From Rhodobacter sp. (GTDB lineage: Bacteria; Pseudomonadota; Alphaproteobacteria; Rhodobacterales; Rhodobacteraceae), in assembly GCA_027484145.1 (NCBI GenBank), contig JAIXUH010000026.1, forward strand, positions 1 through 64,000: a stretch of 64,000 nucleotides of DNA, given 5' to 3'. Both the position numbers and the translations under genes were made by a program. This document shows positions 25,259-33,939 of this stretch, in pieces (the stretch's first letter is position 1; the number at the start of each line of letters is the position of its first letter). The notes beneath the pieces are model-generated. The model was not told the origin of the DNA, ran no database searches, and saw only the letters and a list, made by a program, of their open reading frames with translations.

Positions 25259-27034
25259 TTAGAACGCCTCAGCCGACAGCGCCATGACGGTTTCTTCCCC
25301 GCTTTCGATGCGCGCTAGGTGCATCGCGCAGGCCGGAAGCTGGCGCGCCATGTAGTAGCGGCCTGTGGCGATCTTGGCGTTCAGGAAATCTGTGTCGCCA
25401 CCGCCTGCATCCAGCGCAACGTAAGCCGCCTTTGCCATGCGCGTCCACATCAGGCCAAGGCAGACATGGCCCATCAGGTGCATGAAGTCATACGACCCAG
25501 AGAGGGCGGCATTGGGGTTCTTCATCCCGTTTTGCATGAAGAACATGCCTGCCGCCTGAAGCTGTTTCGACGCGGCTTTCAGCGGTTCGACAAAACCCTT
25601 CATCCGGTCATCGCCGTCATGCGCCTTGCATTCGGCCTTCACCATCTCGAAGAACGCCATCACATGCTTGCCGCCATCCTGCGCCAGCTTGCGGCCCACA
25701 AGGTCAAGCGCCTGCACGCCATTGGCGCCTTCGTAGATCATGGCAATACGGGCATCGCGGGCAAATTGCGACATGCCCCATTCTTCGATGTAGCCATGCC
25801 CGCCATACACTTGCTGGGCGGCCACGGCCATTTCAAACCCCTTGTCGGTCTGAAAGCCCTTGATGACCGGGGTCAGCAGCGAAATCATGCCTTCGGCGGC
25901 GGCGTCGCCCTGACGCACGGAACGGTCAATCAGATGTGCGCCCCAGAAGGTCAGCGCGCGCGCGCCTTCGACAAAGCTTTTCTGATCCATCAGGTTGCGG
26001 CGGATATCGGGGTGCACGATCAGCGGATCGGCCGGGCCGCTGGGGTTCTTGGCGCCGGTCACATCGCGGCCCTGCAGGCGGTCCTTGGCATAGGCGAGGG
26101 CGTTCTGATAGGCGGCTTCGGCCTGCGCATAGCCTTGCAGGCCCACACCAAGCCGCGCCTCGTTCATCATGGTGAACATGGCCCGCATGCCCTTGTGCAG
26201 GTCACCCAGCAGCCAACCCGTGGCGCCGTCATAGTTCATCACGCAGGTGGCATTGCCGTGAATGCCCATCTTTTCTTCGATCTTGCCGACCGACAGCGCA
26301 TTGCGCGCGCCAAGGCCGCCATCGGCATTCACCAGAAACTTAGGCACAATGAACAGCGAGATGCCCTTTGTCCCCTCACCTCCGCCCGGTGCTTTGGCGA
26401 GCACCAGGTGGATAATGTTTTCGGCCAGATCATGCTCGCCTGCCGAAATGAAGATCTTCTGCCCGGTGATCTTGTAGCTGCCATCGGCCTGCGGTTCCGC
26501 CTTGGTCCGCATCATGCCCAGATCGGTGCCGCAATGCGGTTCGGTCAGGTTCATGGTGCCGGTCCAGTCGCACGACACCATCTTTGGCAGATAGGTGGCC
26601 TTCTGGTCAGCCGTGCCATGGGCGTGAATTGCGGAATAGGCACCATGGGTCAGGCCCTGATACATGTTGAAGGCCATGTTCGCGGCGACGAAAATTTCAC
26701 CCACGGCAGACCCCATCAGGTAGGGCAGGCCCTGACCGCCATATTCGGGGTCGCAATCGAGCGCGGTCCAGCCGCCTTCTTTCATCGCGGCGAAGGCATC
26801 CTTGAACCCGGTCGGCGTGCGGACGACGCCGTTTTCAAGAACGCAACCTTCGCGGTCACCCACCGCATTCAGCGGGGCCAGAACATCAGAGGCGACCTTG
26901 CCCGCTTCTTCCAGCACGGCGGCAGTAAAGCCTTCGTCCAGATCGGCATAGCCCGGCGTATCGGACGCCGTCACTTTCAGAACGTTGTGCAGCAGAAACT
27001 GCATGTCCTTTACGGGTGCGGTATAGCTTGGCAT
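25259..27034 (-). CDS. Acyl-CoA dehydrogenase with extended C-terminus
   Basis: A 591-residue FAD enzyme, about 200 residues longer than classical acyl-CoA dehydrogenases. It is of the group with an extra C-terminal helical domain that includes the DmdC enzymes. FAD and substrate motifs are visible: '[16 protein letters not shown]', '[24 protein letters not shown]', and the catalytic Glu in '[19 protein letters not shown]'. It catalyses the first oxidation of beta-oxidation. Chain length or methylmercaptopropionyl preference cannot be told from sequence. It lies 44 bases after a MerR gene and heads the thiolase-fadB series. Confidence 0.9.
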   Translation of the reverse strand: MPSYTAPVKDMQFLLHNVLKVTASDTPGYADLDEGFTAAVLEEAGKVASDVLAPLNAVGDREGCVLENGVVRTPTGFKDAFAAMKEGGWTALDCDPEYGGQGLPYLMGSAVGEIFVAANMAFNMYQGLTHGAYSAIHAHGTADQKATYLPKMVSCDWTGTMNLTEPHCGTDLGMMRTKAEPQADGSYKITGQKIFISAGEHDLAENIIHLVLAKAPGGGEGTKGISLFIVPKFLVNADGGLGARNALSVGKIEEKMGIHGNATCVMNYDGATGWLLGDLHKGMRAMFTMMNEARLGVGLQGYAQAEAAYQNALAYAKDRLQGRDVTGAKNPSGPADPLIVHPDIRRNLMDQKSFVEGARALTFWGAHLIDRSVRQGDAAAEGMISLLTPVIKGFQTDKGFEMAVAAQQVYGGHGYIEEWGMSQFARDARIAMIYEGANGVQALDLVGRKLAQDGGKHVMAFFEMVKAECKAHDGDDRMKGFVEPLKAASKQLQAAGMFFMQNGMKNPNAALSGSYDFMHLMGHVCLGLMWTRMAKAAYVALDAGGGDTDFLNAKIATGRYYMARQLPACAMHLARIESGEETVMALSAEAF

Positions 27035-27078
27035 CGGTCGTCTCCTCCCTTGGTCGTCTTGTGTTCAGGCCCCGGCCA

Positions 27079-27474
27079 TCACTCGGCGGCGCGGCGGAAC
27101 CCGTGGATCAGGTGTTCGCTGGCATCAATCTCGGTCCGCAATTCGGCAATCGCCACGTCCAGTTCGGCACGCTGCGCCTCCATCTGGGCAAGGCGGTCCT
27201 TTGCCAGTTCATAGGTGCGCTGCATCTGCGCTTCGTTCGATCCGTCGCGGTCATACATGTCGAGGATCTGGCGGATGTCTTCGAGGCTGAAGCCGAACCG
27301 CTTGCCCCGCAGGATCAGGGTCAGGCGGGCGCGGTCACGGCGCGTGAACAGGCGGCGCGTGCCTTCCCGGATCGGGAACAGCAGTTCCTTGGCCTCATAA
27401 AAGCGCAGGGTTCGGGGGGTGACATCAAACGTGTCACACATCTCGCGGATGCTCAGGGTATCGGTGGTCGTCAT
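27079..27474 (-). CDS. MerR-family regulator of the acyl-CoA operon
   Basis: A 131-residue MerR regulator with the winged helix 'LSIREMCDTFDVTPRTLRFYEAKELL' and a coiled coil (residues 85-130, 'LAQMEAQRAELDVAIAELRTEIDAS'). It lacks the C-terminal cysteines of metal sensors, which fits acyl-CoA-responsive members such as LiuR-like proteins. ATG 27474 is chosen at the conserved MTTTDTLS. An operator-like dyad lies 72-96 bases upstream. It probably controls the dehydrogenase gene that follows and its own transcription. Confidence 0.85.
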   Translation of the reverse strand: MTTTDTLSIREMCDTFDVTPRTLRFYEAKELLFPIREGTRRLFTRRDRARLTLILRGKRFGFSLEDIRQILDMYDRDGSNEAQMQRTYELAKDRLAQMEAQRAELDVAIAELRTEIDASEHLIHGFRRAAE

Positions 27475-27531
27475 TGTAACACTCTCATGGCACAGGGTCA
27501 TCTGGCGGGCAGATGTGTGCTTTTGTCGAAG

Positions 27532-27560
27532 CATACTAGAGAGCTTGACGTTAACGTAAA
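27532..27560 (-). promoter_or_regulatory. Candidate promoter of the MerR/acyl-CoA dehydrogenase unit
   Basis: On the minus strand TTTACG (27560-27555) and TAGTAT (27538-27533) are separated by 16 bases, giving a plausible sigma-70-type promoter about 60-85 bases before the MerR start. The -35 element lies inside the dyad at 27546-27570, as expected for MerR control. Confidence 0.4.
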
Positions 27561-27570
27561 TGTAACGTCA
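27546..27570. promoter_or_regulatory. Operator-like palindrome upstream of MerR
   Basis: Arms TGACGTTA and TAACGTCA are a perfect 8-bp inverted repeat around the spacer ACGTAAATG. The ACGTNNACGTAAA-type pattern resembles binding sites described for LiuR-type MerR regulators of acyl-CoA catabolism in Proteobacteria. It sits between the two divergence-free MerR genes and overlaps the candidate promoter. Likely ligand-released or activating site for one or both MerR proteins. Confidence 0.6.
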
Positions 27571-27679
27571 CGTCAGAAGCTGCGTTGACGCGATGTCAGG
27601 CAGGAAAGGGCCCTGCGCGGGGGGGCCGACCCGTTCCTGCCGCAGCGGCAGGCGTGCTTTGGCAGGGCGCTTTCGGCGG

Positions 27680-28057
27680 CTAGCCCCGCTCAATTTCCTT
27701 CGTCGCGGTCAGCCGCAGGGCGCGCAGATCCTCAATGGTGGAATCGAGTTCGACCCTCTGACGCTCCAGTTCGGCCAGTTGGCGGTCGGCCAGACTCAGA
27801 AAGGTTTCGAACTGCGACTTTGTGCCCTGTTTTGCATACATCAGCAGCCACTGGCGGATTTCCTCAAGGCTGAACCCGAACCGTCGCCCGCGCAGGATCA
27901 GCGTCATGCGGGCGGTTTCGCGCGGCCCGTAAAACCGTGCGCGGCCTTCTTTTTCAGGCGAAAGCAGTTCGATGTATTCGTAATAGCGCAGCGTGCGCGG
28001 CGTCACGTCGAACTTCGCACACATCTCCTTGAAGCTAAGGCGGCTTGTGTCGGTCAT
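27680..28057 (-). CDS. MerR-family regulator (second copy)
   Basis: A 125-residue MerR protein with 'LSFKEMCAKFDVTPRTLRYYEYIELL' as winged helix and a long C-terminal coiled coil. It is a clear paralogue of the neighbouring MerR (shared 'EMC.KFDVTPRTLR.YE' and 'RMTLILRGRRFGFSLEEIRQ'). The ATG at 28057 has GGAGG seven bases upstream. Tandem MerR pairs next to acyl-CoA dehydrogenases recur in Rhodobacteraceae; the two may recognise the same or related operators. Confidence 0.85.
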   Translation of the reverse strand: MTDTSRLSFKEMCAKFDVTPRTLRYYEYIELLSPEKEGRARFYGPRETARMTLILRGRRFGFSLEEIRQWLLMYAKQGTKSQFETFLSLADRQLAELERQRVELDSTIEDLRALRLTATKEIERG

Positions 28058-28124
28058 GTCTGTCCTCCGTGCCCAAGCCTATGCCCGCACGCGCCACGAC
28101 GCAACCGGCGCGGCGCAGTGGTCG

Positions 28125-28143
28125 GGGGGCCTTGCAGGCCCCC
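28125..28143. repeat. GC-rich hairpin between MerR and thioesterase genes
   Basis: Stem GGGGGCCT / AGGCCCCC with a three-base loop TGC, in the 120-base divergent region between the second MerR gene and the PaaI thioesterase. No U tract. It could be part of the 5' leader of the thioesterase mRNA. Confidence 0.3.
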
Positions 28144-28177
28144 AAGAAGCCGGGAATATGGGGGCGGAAGGATTCTC

Positions 28178-28612
28178 ATGACCGATCTGATCCGCCTTGC
28201 CCGCCAGTTCATCGAAGCCATCCCCCATGCCCGCGCCTTGGGGATGCAGTTCGAACACATCGGCGATGGCCGCGCCGTCATTTCGATGCCCTATGACCAG
28301 CGTTTCATCGGCGATCCTGCCACAGGGGTGATCCATGGCGGGGCTGTATCGGCCCTGATGGACACGGCATCAGGCGCGGCGGTGATGTGCCACCCGGCGG
28401 CGCCGATTTCGACCGCGACGCTGGACCTGCGGATCGATTATTTCCGTTCGGCCACCCCCGGCCAGACGATCACGGCACGCGCCGAATGCTATCATGTCAC
28501 GCGGTCGGTCGCCTTTGTGCGCGTTACTGCCACCGATGATGATGCCACGCGCCCCGTGGCGGCGGCGACGGGTGCCTTCACGCTGGACCGTCCGAAGGGG
28601 GGCAAGGAATGA
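28178..28612 (+). CDS. PaaI-family hotdog thioesterase (first copy)
   Basis: A 144-residue hotdog-fold thioesterase with the signature 'HGGAVSALMDTASGAA' (residues about 49-64) and 'LDLRIDYFRSA'. It would hydrolyse an acyl- or aryl-CoA. GGAAGGA lies just ahead of the ATG at 28178; the longer open frame upstream is not conserved. It overlaps the next thioesterase gene by four bases. Divergence from the MerR/acyl-CoA genes suggests shared regulation. Confidence 0.88.
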   Translation: MTDLIRLARQFIEAIPHARALGMQFEHIGDGRAVISMPYDQRFIGDPATGVIHGGAVSALMDTASGAAVMCHPAAPISTATLDLRIDYFRSATPGQTITARAECYHVTRSVAFVRVTATDDDATRPVAAATGAFTLDRPKGGKE

Positions 28613-29118
28613 AGCCAAGGCCCGACCCCGTGCAGGTGGTCAAACAACGGCGCGACGCAGCGCTCCGGTCGCTGGTGTCGGGCGTGCCCTACATTGCCTA
28701 TCTTGGAATCCAGTTCGATCAGCGCGGCGATGAGTTGACCGCGATCCTGCCGTTCGACGAAAAGCTGATCGGCAACCCCAGCCTGCCGGCCTTGCATGGC
28801 GGGGTGACAGCGGCCTTTCTGGAAGTGGCCGCGATCATCGAGCTTGCCTGGGCCAACCAGTGGGATGATGTCGAAACCGGGCGGCTGGACGTCAGCACCG
28901 ATGTGCCACTGATGCTGCCAAAGACCATTGATTTCACGGTCGATTATCTGCGATCCGGCCTGCCGCGCGATGCCTATGCGCGGGCGCGGATCAACCGGTC
29001 CGGGCGGCGCTATGCTTCGGTGCATGTCGAGGCATGGCAGGACAACCGCGCCCGTCTGTTCGCCCAAGGGACCGGGCATTTCCTGATGCCCCCCGCGCCG
29101 GGTGATCCTGCGGAATGA
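28609..29118 (+). CDS. PaaI-family hotdog thioesterase (second copy)
   Basis: A 169-residue paralogue of the preceding gene, with the motif 'LHGGVTAAFLEVAAIIEL' and 'TIDFTVDYLRSGLPRDAYARARI'. The acidic residue of the hotdog active-site helix is Glu rather than Asp. The ATG overlaps the previous stop, and its stop overlaps the MATE gene start, so three genes form one unit. Its substrate is unknown; two thioesterases may form a heteromer or cover different chain lengths. Confidence 0.87.
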   Translation: MKPRPDPVQVVKQRRDAALRSLVSGVPYIAYLGIQFDQRGDELTAILPFDEKLIGNPSLPALHGGVTAAFLEVAAIIELAWANQWDDVETGRLDVSTDVPLMLPKTIDFTVDYLRSGLPRDAYARARINRSGRRYASVHVEAWQDNRARLFAQGTGHFLMPPAPGDPAE

Positions 29119-30431
29119 CCGCACCCCCGGCCATCACCAATGCGCGCGTTTGGGCGATCAGTTGGCCGATCATCCTGTCAAACGCGACGATCCCAATCCT
29201 TGGCGCGGTGGATACGGCCGTGGTGGGTCAGTTGGGCTTGGCAGCGCCCATCGGGGCGGTGGGGCTGGGCGCGATCATCCTTGCCTCGGTCTACTGGATC
29301 TTCGGTTTTTTGCGGATGGGCACCAGCGGGTTGGCCGCGCAGGCCCATGGGGCCGATGATGCGCCCGAACGCACCGCCATTTTGCTGCGCGCATTGATCA
29401 TCGGCTTGATGGCCGGGGTGGTGCTGGTTCTGGCGCAGGCGGCCCTGTTCTGGGGGGCTTTCCAATTGGCCCCAGCCAGCCCCGAAGTGGAGGGTCTGGC
29501 GCGCGATTACCTGACCATCCGCATCTGGGGCGCGCCGGCCACCATCGCGCTTTATGCGGTCAACGGCTGGCTGATCGCGGTGGAACGGTCGCGTGCGGTG
29601 CTGGCCTTGCAGGTCTGGATCAACGGCGTGAATGCCGGGCTGGACCTGTGGTTCGTGCTGGGTCTTGGCTGGGGCGTGTCGGGGGTGGCCTCGGCCACGC
29701 TGATCGCGGAATGGACGGGCCTGTTGTTCGGGCTGTGGCTGTGCCGCGATGCCTTTGGCAAGGCGCTTGCCCCGGCCCTTGCCCGCCTGCGCGACCATGC
29801 CGCCCTTGTCCGGATGCTAGCAGTCAATGGGGCGATCATGCTGCGGACGGTGTTGTTGCAGGGGGCCTTTACCACCTTTTTGTTCGTTGCGGCGGGAATG
29901 GGCGACCTGACCCTTGCTGCAAATCAGGTGCTCATGCAGTTCCTGTCGATCACCGCCTATGCGCTGGATGGCTTTGCCTTTGCTGCCGAAACGCTGGTGG
30001 GGCAGGCGGTGGGGGCGCGGGCGGGCCGCGATCTGGACCGCGCGGCCAGCCTGTCGTTCCGTTGGGGCATCGGCGGCAGCCTTCTGATGGCCGCAGGCTT
30101 TGCCGCCTTTGGCCCGGCGCTGATTGATCTGATGACGACGGCGCCCGATGTGCGCGACCATGCCCGGCAGTTTCTGCCATGGATCGTGGCGGCACCCATG
30201 ATCGGCATCGCAAGCTGGATGTATGACGGCATCTTTATCGGTGCCACGCAGACACAGGCGATGGTGCGCGTGGCGGTGATTTCGGTGGCGGTCTATGCCG
30301 TTGCCCTGCTGGTGCTGATCCCGGCCTTTGGCAATCACGGGCTTTGGGCGGCGCTGATGGTGCTGAACGCAGTGCGCGGGTTGGTGGCATGGCGCATCTG
30401 GCCGGGCCTGCGGGCGAAGATCACGCCTTGA
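29115..30431 (+). CDS. MATE-family efflux transporter (DinF-like)
   Basis: A 438-residue inner-membrane protein with about 12 hydrophobic helices in two homologous halves. Hallmarks are 'SWPIILSNATIPILGAVDTAVVGQLG' near the N-terminus and 'ANQVLMQFLSITAYALDGFAFAAETLVGQAVGA' in the second half. DinF-type MATE proteins export drugs or organic cations using Na+ or H+. It is translationally coupled to the thioesterase genes. Its last 11 bases overlap the end of the convergent TIGR02186 gene. Confidence 0.9.
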   Translation: MTAPPAITNARVWAISWPIILSNATIPILGAVDTAVVGQLGLAAPIGAVGLGAIILASVYWIFGFLRMGTSGLAAQAHGADDAPERTAILLRALIIGLMAGVVLVLAQAALFWGAFQLAPASPEVEGLARDYLTIRIWGAPATIALYAVNGWLIAVERSRAVLALQVWINGVNAGLDLWFVLGLGWGVSGVASATLIAEWTGLLFGLWLCRDAFGKALAPALARLRDHAALVRMLAVNGAIMLRTVLLQGAFTTFLFVAAGMGDLTLAANQVLMQFLSITAYALDGFAFAAETLVGQAVGARAGRDLDRAASLSFRWGIGGSLLMAAGFAAFGPALIDLMTTAPDVRDHARQFLPWIVAAPMIGIASWMYDGIFIGATQTQAMVRVAVISVAVYAVALLVLIPAFGNHGLWAALMVLNAVRGLVAWRIWPGLRAKITP

Positions 30432-31185
30432 GCAAACGGAACGCGGTGGACGCGCCCCAGCCTGCCGCAACCGCGATCAGCAGCGACAGGATGCCATAGG
30501 CCAACGGTTGTTCGCGCGACAGGTTGAACAGGAACCGCTCCAGCCCTTCCTTGCGGACGTTGATCCGCCGCTCCAGATGGTCAACCACCATGCCGCCGCG
30601 CGTCAGAAAGATCCGCACCCGATAGGAGCCTTCGGTCAAGTTGGCAGGAAGCACGACATCGGTCCGGAACAAGGTTGCCTCATTCAGTTGCACGGTCCGT
30701 TCGGCAAGGCGGTAACGGTCCTCAGCCTCGCGGATGCGGATCATGGCATCGACATAGTCGCTGGCCTGATCGGCCTGCGTGCTGATATCCACCGCCCGGA
30801 TGGCCCGCGGAATGGTGATCTGGTGGCGCAGGTTTTCCGTCTCGGACAGGATGTCGATCAGAAACCCGGTTGTAGCCACCGCGTAAAACGATGGCGCGCT
30901 GTCGATCTGCACTGCTTCGGTGTTGATCCAGATGCCGGCCCGGCGTTCCTTGCGCCGCACGGTATAGGGCGACGGCGGCCCTTCGACGGTGATGATCACA
31001 TGCAGCGGCGGGTCGGTCTGCGCCGGGGCATCGCGCTTTACCGCGCCATAGATCAGGATTTCAGAGCCGTCGAAATCGGCCGTGATCGACACGCGGTTCT
31101 GGCTGAGGCCCGCCACAATGGCCTCTTCGGCAAAGGCGGGCAGCGGCAGGCAAAGCGACAGCAACAGGATCAGCGCACGGATCAT
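30421..31185 (-). CDS. TIGR02186 family membrane protein
   Basis: A 254-residue protein with a signal peptide (MIRALILLLSLCLPLPAFA), a periplasmic beta-rich domain, and one C-terminal transmembrane helix ('AYGILSLLIAVAAGWGAS') with a short cytoplasmic tail. It matches the conserved hypothetical TIGR02186 family, which in alphaproteobacteria accompanies TSUP exporters. It overlaps the TSUP gene by four bases. It probably is an accessory subunit or periplasmic partner of the exporter; the biochemical function is unknown. Confidence 0.8.
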   Translation of the reverse strand: MIRALILLLSLCLPLPAFAEEAIVAGLSQNRVSITADFDGSEILIYGAVKRDAPAQTDPPLHVIITVEGPPSPYTVRRKERRAGIWINTEAVQIDSAPSFYAVATTGFLIDILSETENLRHQITIPRAIRAVDISTQADQASDYVDAMIRIREAEDRYRLAERTVQLNEATLFRTDVVLPANLTEGSYRVRIFLTRGGMVVDHLERRINVRKEGLERFLFNLSREQPLAYGILSLLIAVAAGWGASTAFRLLKA

Positions 31186-32102
31186 GGCAACAACCCCGGC
31201 GTGACCGAGAAAAGCTCGTCCGGGCGCAGCAGCAGATCAAGCGCAATCTTGCCCGCCACCCCGATCACCAGCAGCGACAGCAGGATGCGCAACTGTTCGG
31301 CCCTGAGCCGCCCGCTGAGTTGCGCACCAAGCTGTGCCCCGATCACCCCGCCAAGGATCAGCAGGATCGCCAGCATCATGTCGACCGTGTTCGAGGTGAC
31401 GGCATGCATCAGCGTGGTAAAGGCGGTGACAAAGATGATCTGGAACAGCGAGGTGCCGATGACCACCTTGGTCGGCATGCCCAGCAGATAAATCATCGCA
31501 GGCACCATGATGAAGCCGCCGCCCACCCCCATGATCGCGGCCAGAAAGCCGACAATGGCCCCCACGGCCAAGGGCGGAAGCACCGAGATATAGAGGCCCG
31601 ACACCCGGAATTTCACCTTGAACGGCAGGCCATGCACCCAGCTGTGCGTGTGCGAGCGGCGGATCGGGCCGCCGGGCTTTTTGCTGCGCAGCATGGCGCG
31701 GGCAGATTCTGCGAACATCGTCAGACCGATGAAGCCAAGGAACAGCACATAGGACAGTTGCACGAACAGATCGACCTGCCCCTTTGCGGTCAGCCATGCA
31801 AAGACCCAGACCCCGCTGGCCGACCCGACAAGGCCCCCCGCCAGCAGCACAAGGCCCATGCGGAAATCCACCGCCTTGCGCTTGACCTGCGCCAGAACGC
31901 CCGAAACCGATGACGCGACCACCTGGTTGGCCCCTGTCGCCACGGCAATGGCCGGGGGAATGCCGATGAAGAACAGCAAGGGCGTGATCAGAAACCCGCC
32001 GCCCACCCCGAACAGGCCCGACAGGAAACCGACAATGCCCCCCAGTCCCAAAAGGACGAAGGCATTGACCGAAACCTCGGCGATGGGGAGGTAAAGCTGC
32101 AT
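31182..32102 (-). CDS. Sulfite exporter TauE/SafE (TSUP) family protein
   Basis: A 306-residue membrane protein with eight or so hydrophobic segments and the two repeated TSUP signatures 'FLSGLFGVGGGFLITPLL' and 'FLAAIMGVGGGFIMVPAM'. TSUP proteins export sulfite, sulfonates or related anions. A cytosolic basic loop (SKKPGGPIRRSHTH) separates the halves. It begins 81 bases after the phosphorylase gene, so it may be separately expressed. It is coupled to the TIGR02186 gene. Confidence 0.9.
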   Translation of the reverse strand: MQLYLPIAEVSVNAFVLLGLGGIVGFLSGLFGVGGGFLITPLLFFIGIPPAIAVATGANQVVASSVSGVLAQVKRKAVDFRMGLVLLAGGLVGSASGVWVFAWLTAKGQVDLFVQLSYVLFLGFIGLTMFAESARAMLRSKKPGGPIRRSHTHSWVHGLPFKVKFRVSGLYISVLPPLAVGAIVGFLAAIMGVGGGFIMVPAMIYLLGMPTKVVIGTSLFQIIFVTAFTTLMHAVTSNTVDMMLAILLILGGVIGAQLGAQLSGRLRAEQLRILLSLLVIGVAGKIALDLLLRPDELFSVTPGLLP

Positions 32103-32183
32103 GGGGCGGGCCCCGAGGGCGGAAGGACACGTGTGGTCAAAGGGTTGCGCGCCTTTGCCCGCGAAGTCAAACGCCGATGGCCG

Positions 32184-32987
32184 TCAGGGCAAGTGCCGCA
32201 GGAAATGACGCAGGATGCGTTCCAGTTTTGCCGCACCCAAGGGCGCCATTGCCTTGGTATGTTCATGGCTGATCTGCTCGTCCGACATGCCCGCGGCCAT
32301 ATTGGTGATGGTGGACATGGCGGCACAGGTCAGGCCGAGAAAGCGGCCAAGGATGATTTCGGGCACGGTCGACATGCCAACCGCATCGGCCCCCAGCATC
32401 TTGAGCATGCGGATTTCGGCCGGTGTTTCGAACGACGGGCCGGAATACCACGCATAGACACCCTCTTTGAGCGCAATCCCCTCGGCCGCGGCACTGGCCC
32501 GCAAGGCCGCGCGCAAGGCGGGGTTGTGGGCATCGGTCATCGGCACGAACCGCGCATCGGTCGGTTCTCCGATCAGGGGGTTCAGGCCGGAATAATTGAT
32601 GTGGTCCGACAGCAACATCAGATCGCCCGGCGGAATGTCAGGGCGCATGGACCCCGCCGCATTGGTCACGATCAGGCTTTCCGCCCCCATCGCCTTGAGC
32701 ACCTCCAGCGCGGGGCGCATGGCCGCGGAATTGCCCTTTTCGTAAAAATGTTCACGCGCGCCAAACACGGCAACGCGGGTTCCTTCCAGATTTCCAACAA
32801 CGAAGTTCGGGTTGTGGCCCGATACGCTGGCATGCGGAAAGCCCGGCAGATCGCTGTAGGGAATGGCAACGCCATCCAGCGCCCCGGCCAGATGGCCAAG
32901 GCCCGAGCCAAGGATTAGCCCCAGCCGCACGGGCGCATCGCCCGCGCGCGCGCGGACGACGGCAAGCGCCTCAGCGTTCTTTGACAT
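32184..32987 (-). CDS. Purine nucleoside phosphorylase
   Basis: A 267-residue enzyme that splits purine nucleosides with phosphate to base and (deoxy)ribose-1-phosphate. Visible are the phosphate loop 'LILGSGLGHLAG', 'GVYAWYSGPSFETPAEIRML', 'AVGMSTVPE' and the base-binding 'TNMAAGMSDE'. It belongs to the trimeric PNP-II group. ATG 32987 with GGAGG upstream is chosen over an in-frame extension to 33029. It overlaps the ABC permease gene by 17 bases, tying nucleoside uptake to breakdown. Confidence 0.92.
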   Translation of the reverse strand: MSKNAEALAVVRARAGDAPVRLGLILGSGLGHLAGALDGVAIPYSDLPGFPHASVSGHNPNFVVGNLEGTRVAVFGAREHFYEKGNSAAMRPALEVLKAMGAESLIVTNAAGSMRPDIPPGDLMLLSDHINYSGLNPLIGEPTDARFVPMTDAHNPALRAALRASAAAEGIALKEGVYAWYSGPSFETPAEIRMLKMLGADAVGMSTVPEIILGRFLGLTCAAMSTITNMAAGMSDEQISHEHTKAMAPLGAAKLERILRHFLRHLP

Positions 32988-33939
32988 AGGGTTCGCCTCC
33001 GGCGCGGGGGGGAATGGCCTTGCCGACAAAGCCCGCCAGCACCAGCACGGTCAGGATATAGGGCAGCGCATCCAGGAACGGCACCGGGATCTTCACCTGC
33101 ACCACAGCCTGAACCACATCGGGGCGCAGGGCGAGGGCCTGGAAAAAACCGAACAGCAGGCAGGCCCACATCGCCGCTACAGGCCGCCACTTGGCAAAGA
33201 TCAGCGCAGCAAGGGCGATATAGCCACGCCCCGCCGTCATCTCACGGCCAAAGCCCGCCTGCAGCGCGGTTGCCATATAGGCCCCGGCCACGCCGCACAG
33301 CACCCCGGTGATGGCCAGAGCAGCAAACCGTAGGCCCACGACCGAGACCCCGGCCGTATCAACCGCCGCCGGGTTTTCACCCACGGCCCGCAGGCGCAGG
33401 CCGAACCGGGTGCGAAACAGCACCCACCACGTCAGCGGCACGGTCAGGAAGGCAATATAGACTAGGATCGAGTGGCCCGAGATCACCTCGAAATACAAGG
33501 GGCCAATGATCGGGACATCTTTCATGGCCTCGGCAAAGGGCAGGGTCAGCGGGTTGAAACGAGCGTCACCATTCAGCGGCGGGGTGCGCCCGCCTTGCTG
33601 GAACAGGCTTTGCGCGACCAGAACCGTGATGCCAGAGGCAAGGAAGTTCAGCGCCACGCCCGAGATCAGTTGGTTGCCGCGAAAGGTGATCGACGCCAAT
33701 CCATGCAACGCCGCAAACAGCAGCGACGCGGCAATGCCCGCAAACAACCCGGCCCAAGCCGACCCGGTCAGCGCGGCGACGGCGCCCGCCGACATGGCGG
33801 CAGCCAGCATCTTGCCCTCAAGTCCGATGTCGAACACGCCCGCGCGTTCGGAATAAAGCCCGGCCAGACAGGCCAGCAACAATGGCGTCCCAAGGCGCAG
33901 GGTCGAGTCGAGAAGTTGCAGAAGCGTTGCGTAATCCAT
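32971..33939 (-). CDS. BMP-type ABC transporter permease 2
   Basis: A 322-residue inner-membrane permease with around nine hydrophobic segments and typical BPD_transp_2 sequence ('SERAGVFDIGLEGKMLAAAMSAGAVAA', 'RTRFGLRLRAVGENPAAVDTAG'). It pairs with the next permease to form the channel of a nucleoside importer. The start at 33939 shares a base with the upstream stop (TGATG); upstream codons to 33987 are in-frame but overlap the other permease. Confidence 0.92.
   Translation of the reverse strand: MDYATLLQLLDSTLRLGTPLLLACLAGLYSERAGVFDIGLEGKMLAAAMSAGAVAALTGSAWAGLFAGIAASLLFAALHGLASITFRGNQLISGVALNFLASGITVLVAQSLFQQGGRTPPLNGDARFNPLTLPFAEAMKDVPIIGPLYFEVISGHSILVYIAFLTVPLTWWVLFRTRFGLRLRAVGENPAAVDTAGVSVVGLRFAALAITGVLCGVAGAYMATALQAGFGREMTAGRGYIALAALIFAKWRPVAAMWACLLFGFFQALALRPDVVQAVVQVKIPVPFLDALPYILTVLVLAGFVGKAIPPRAGGEPYVKER

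Noticed and set aside
25319-27214. 631-codon + strand frame opposite the acyl-CoA dehydrogenase
   Set aside because: It is an antisense shadow; the dehydrogenase has intact family motifs.
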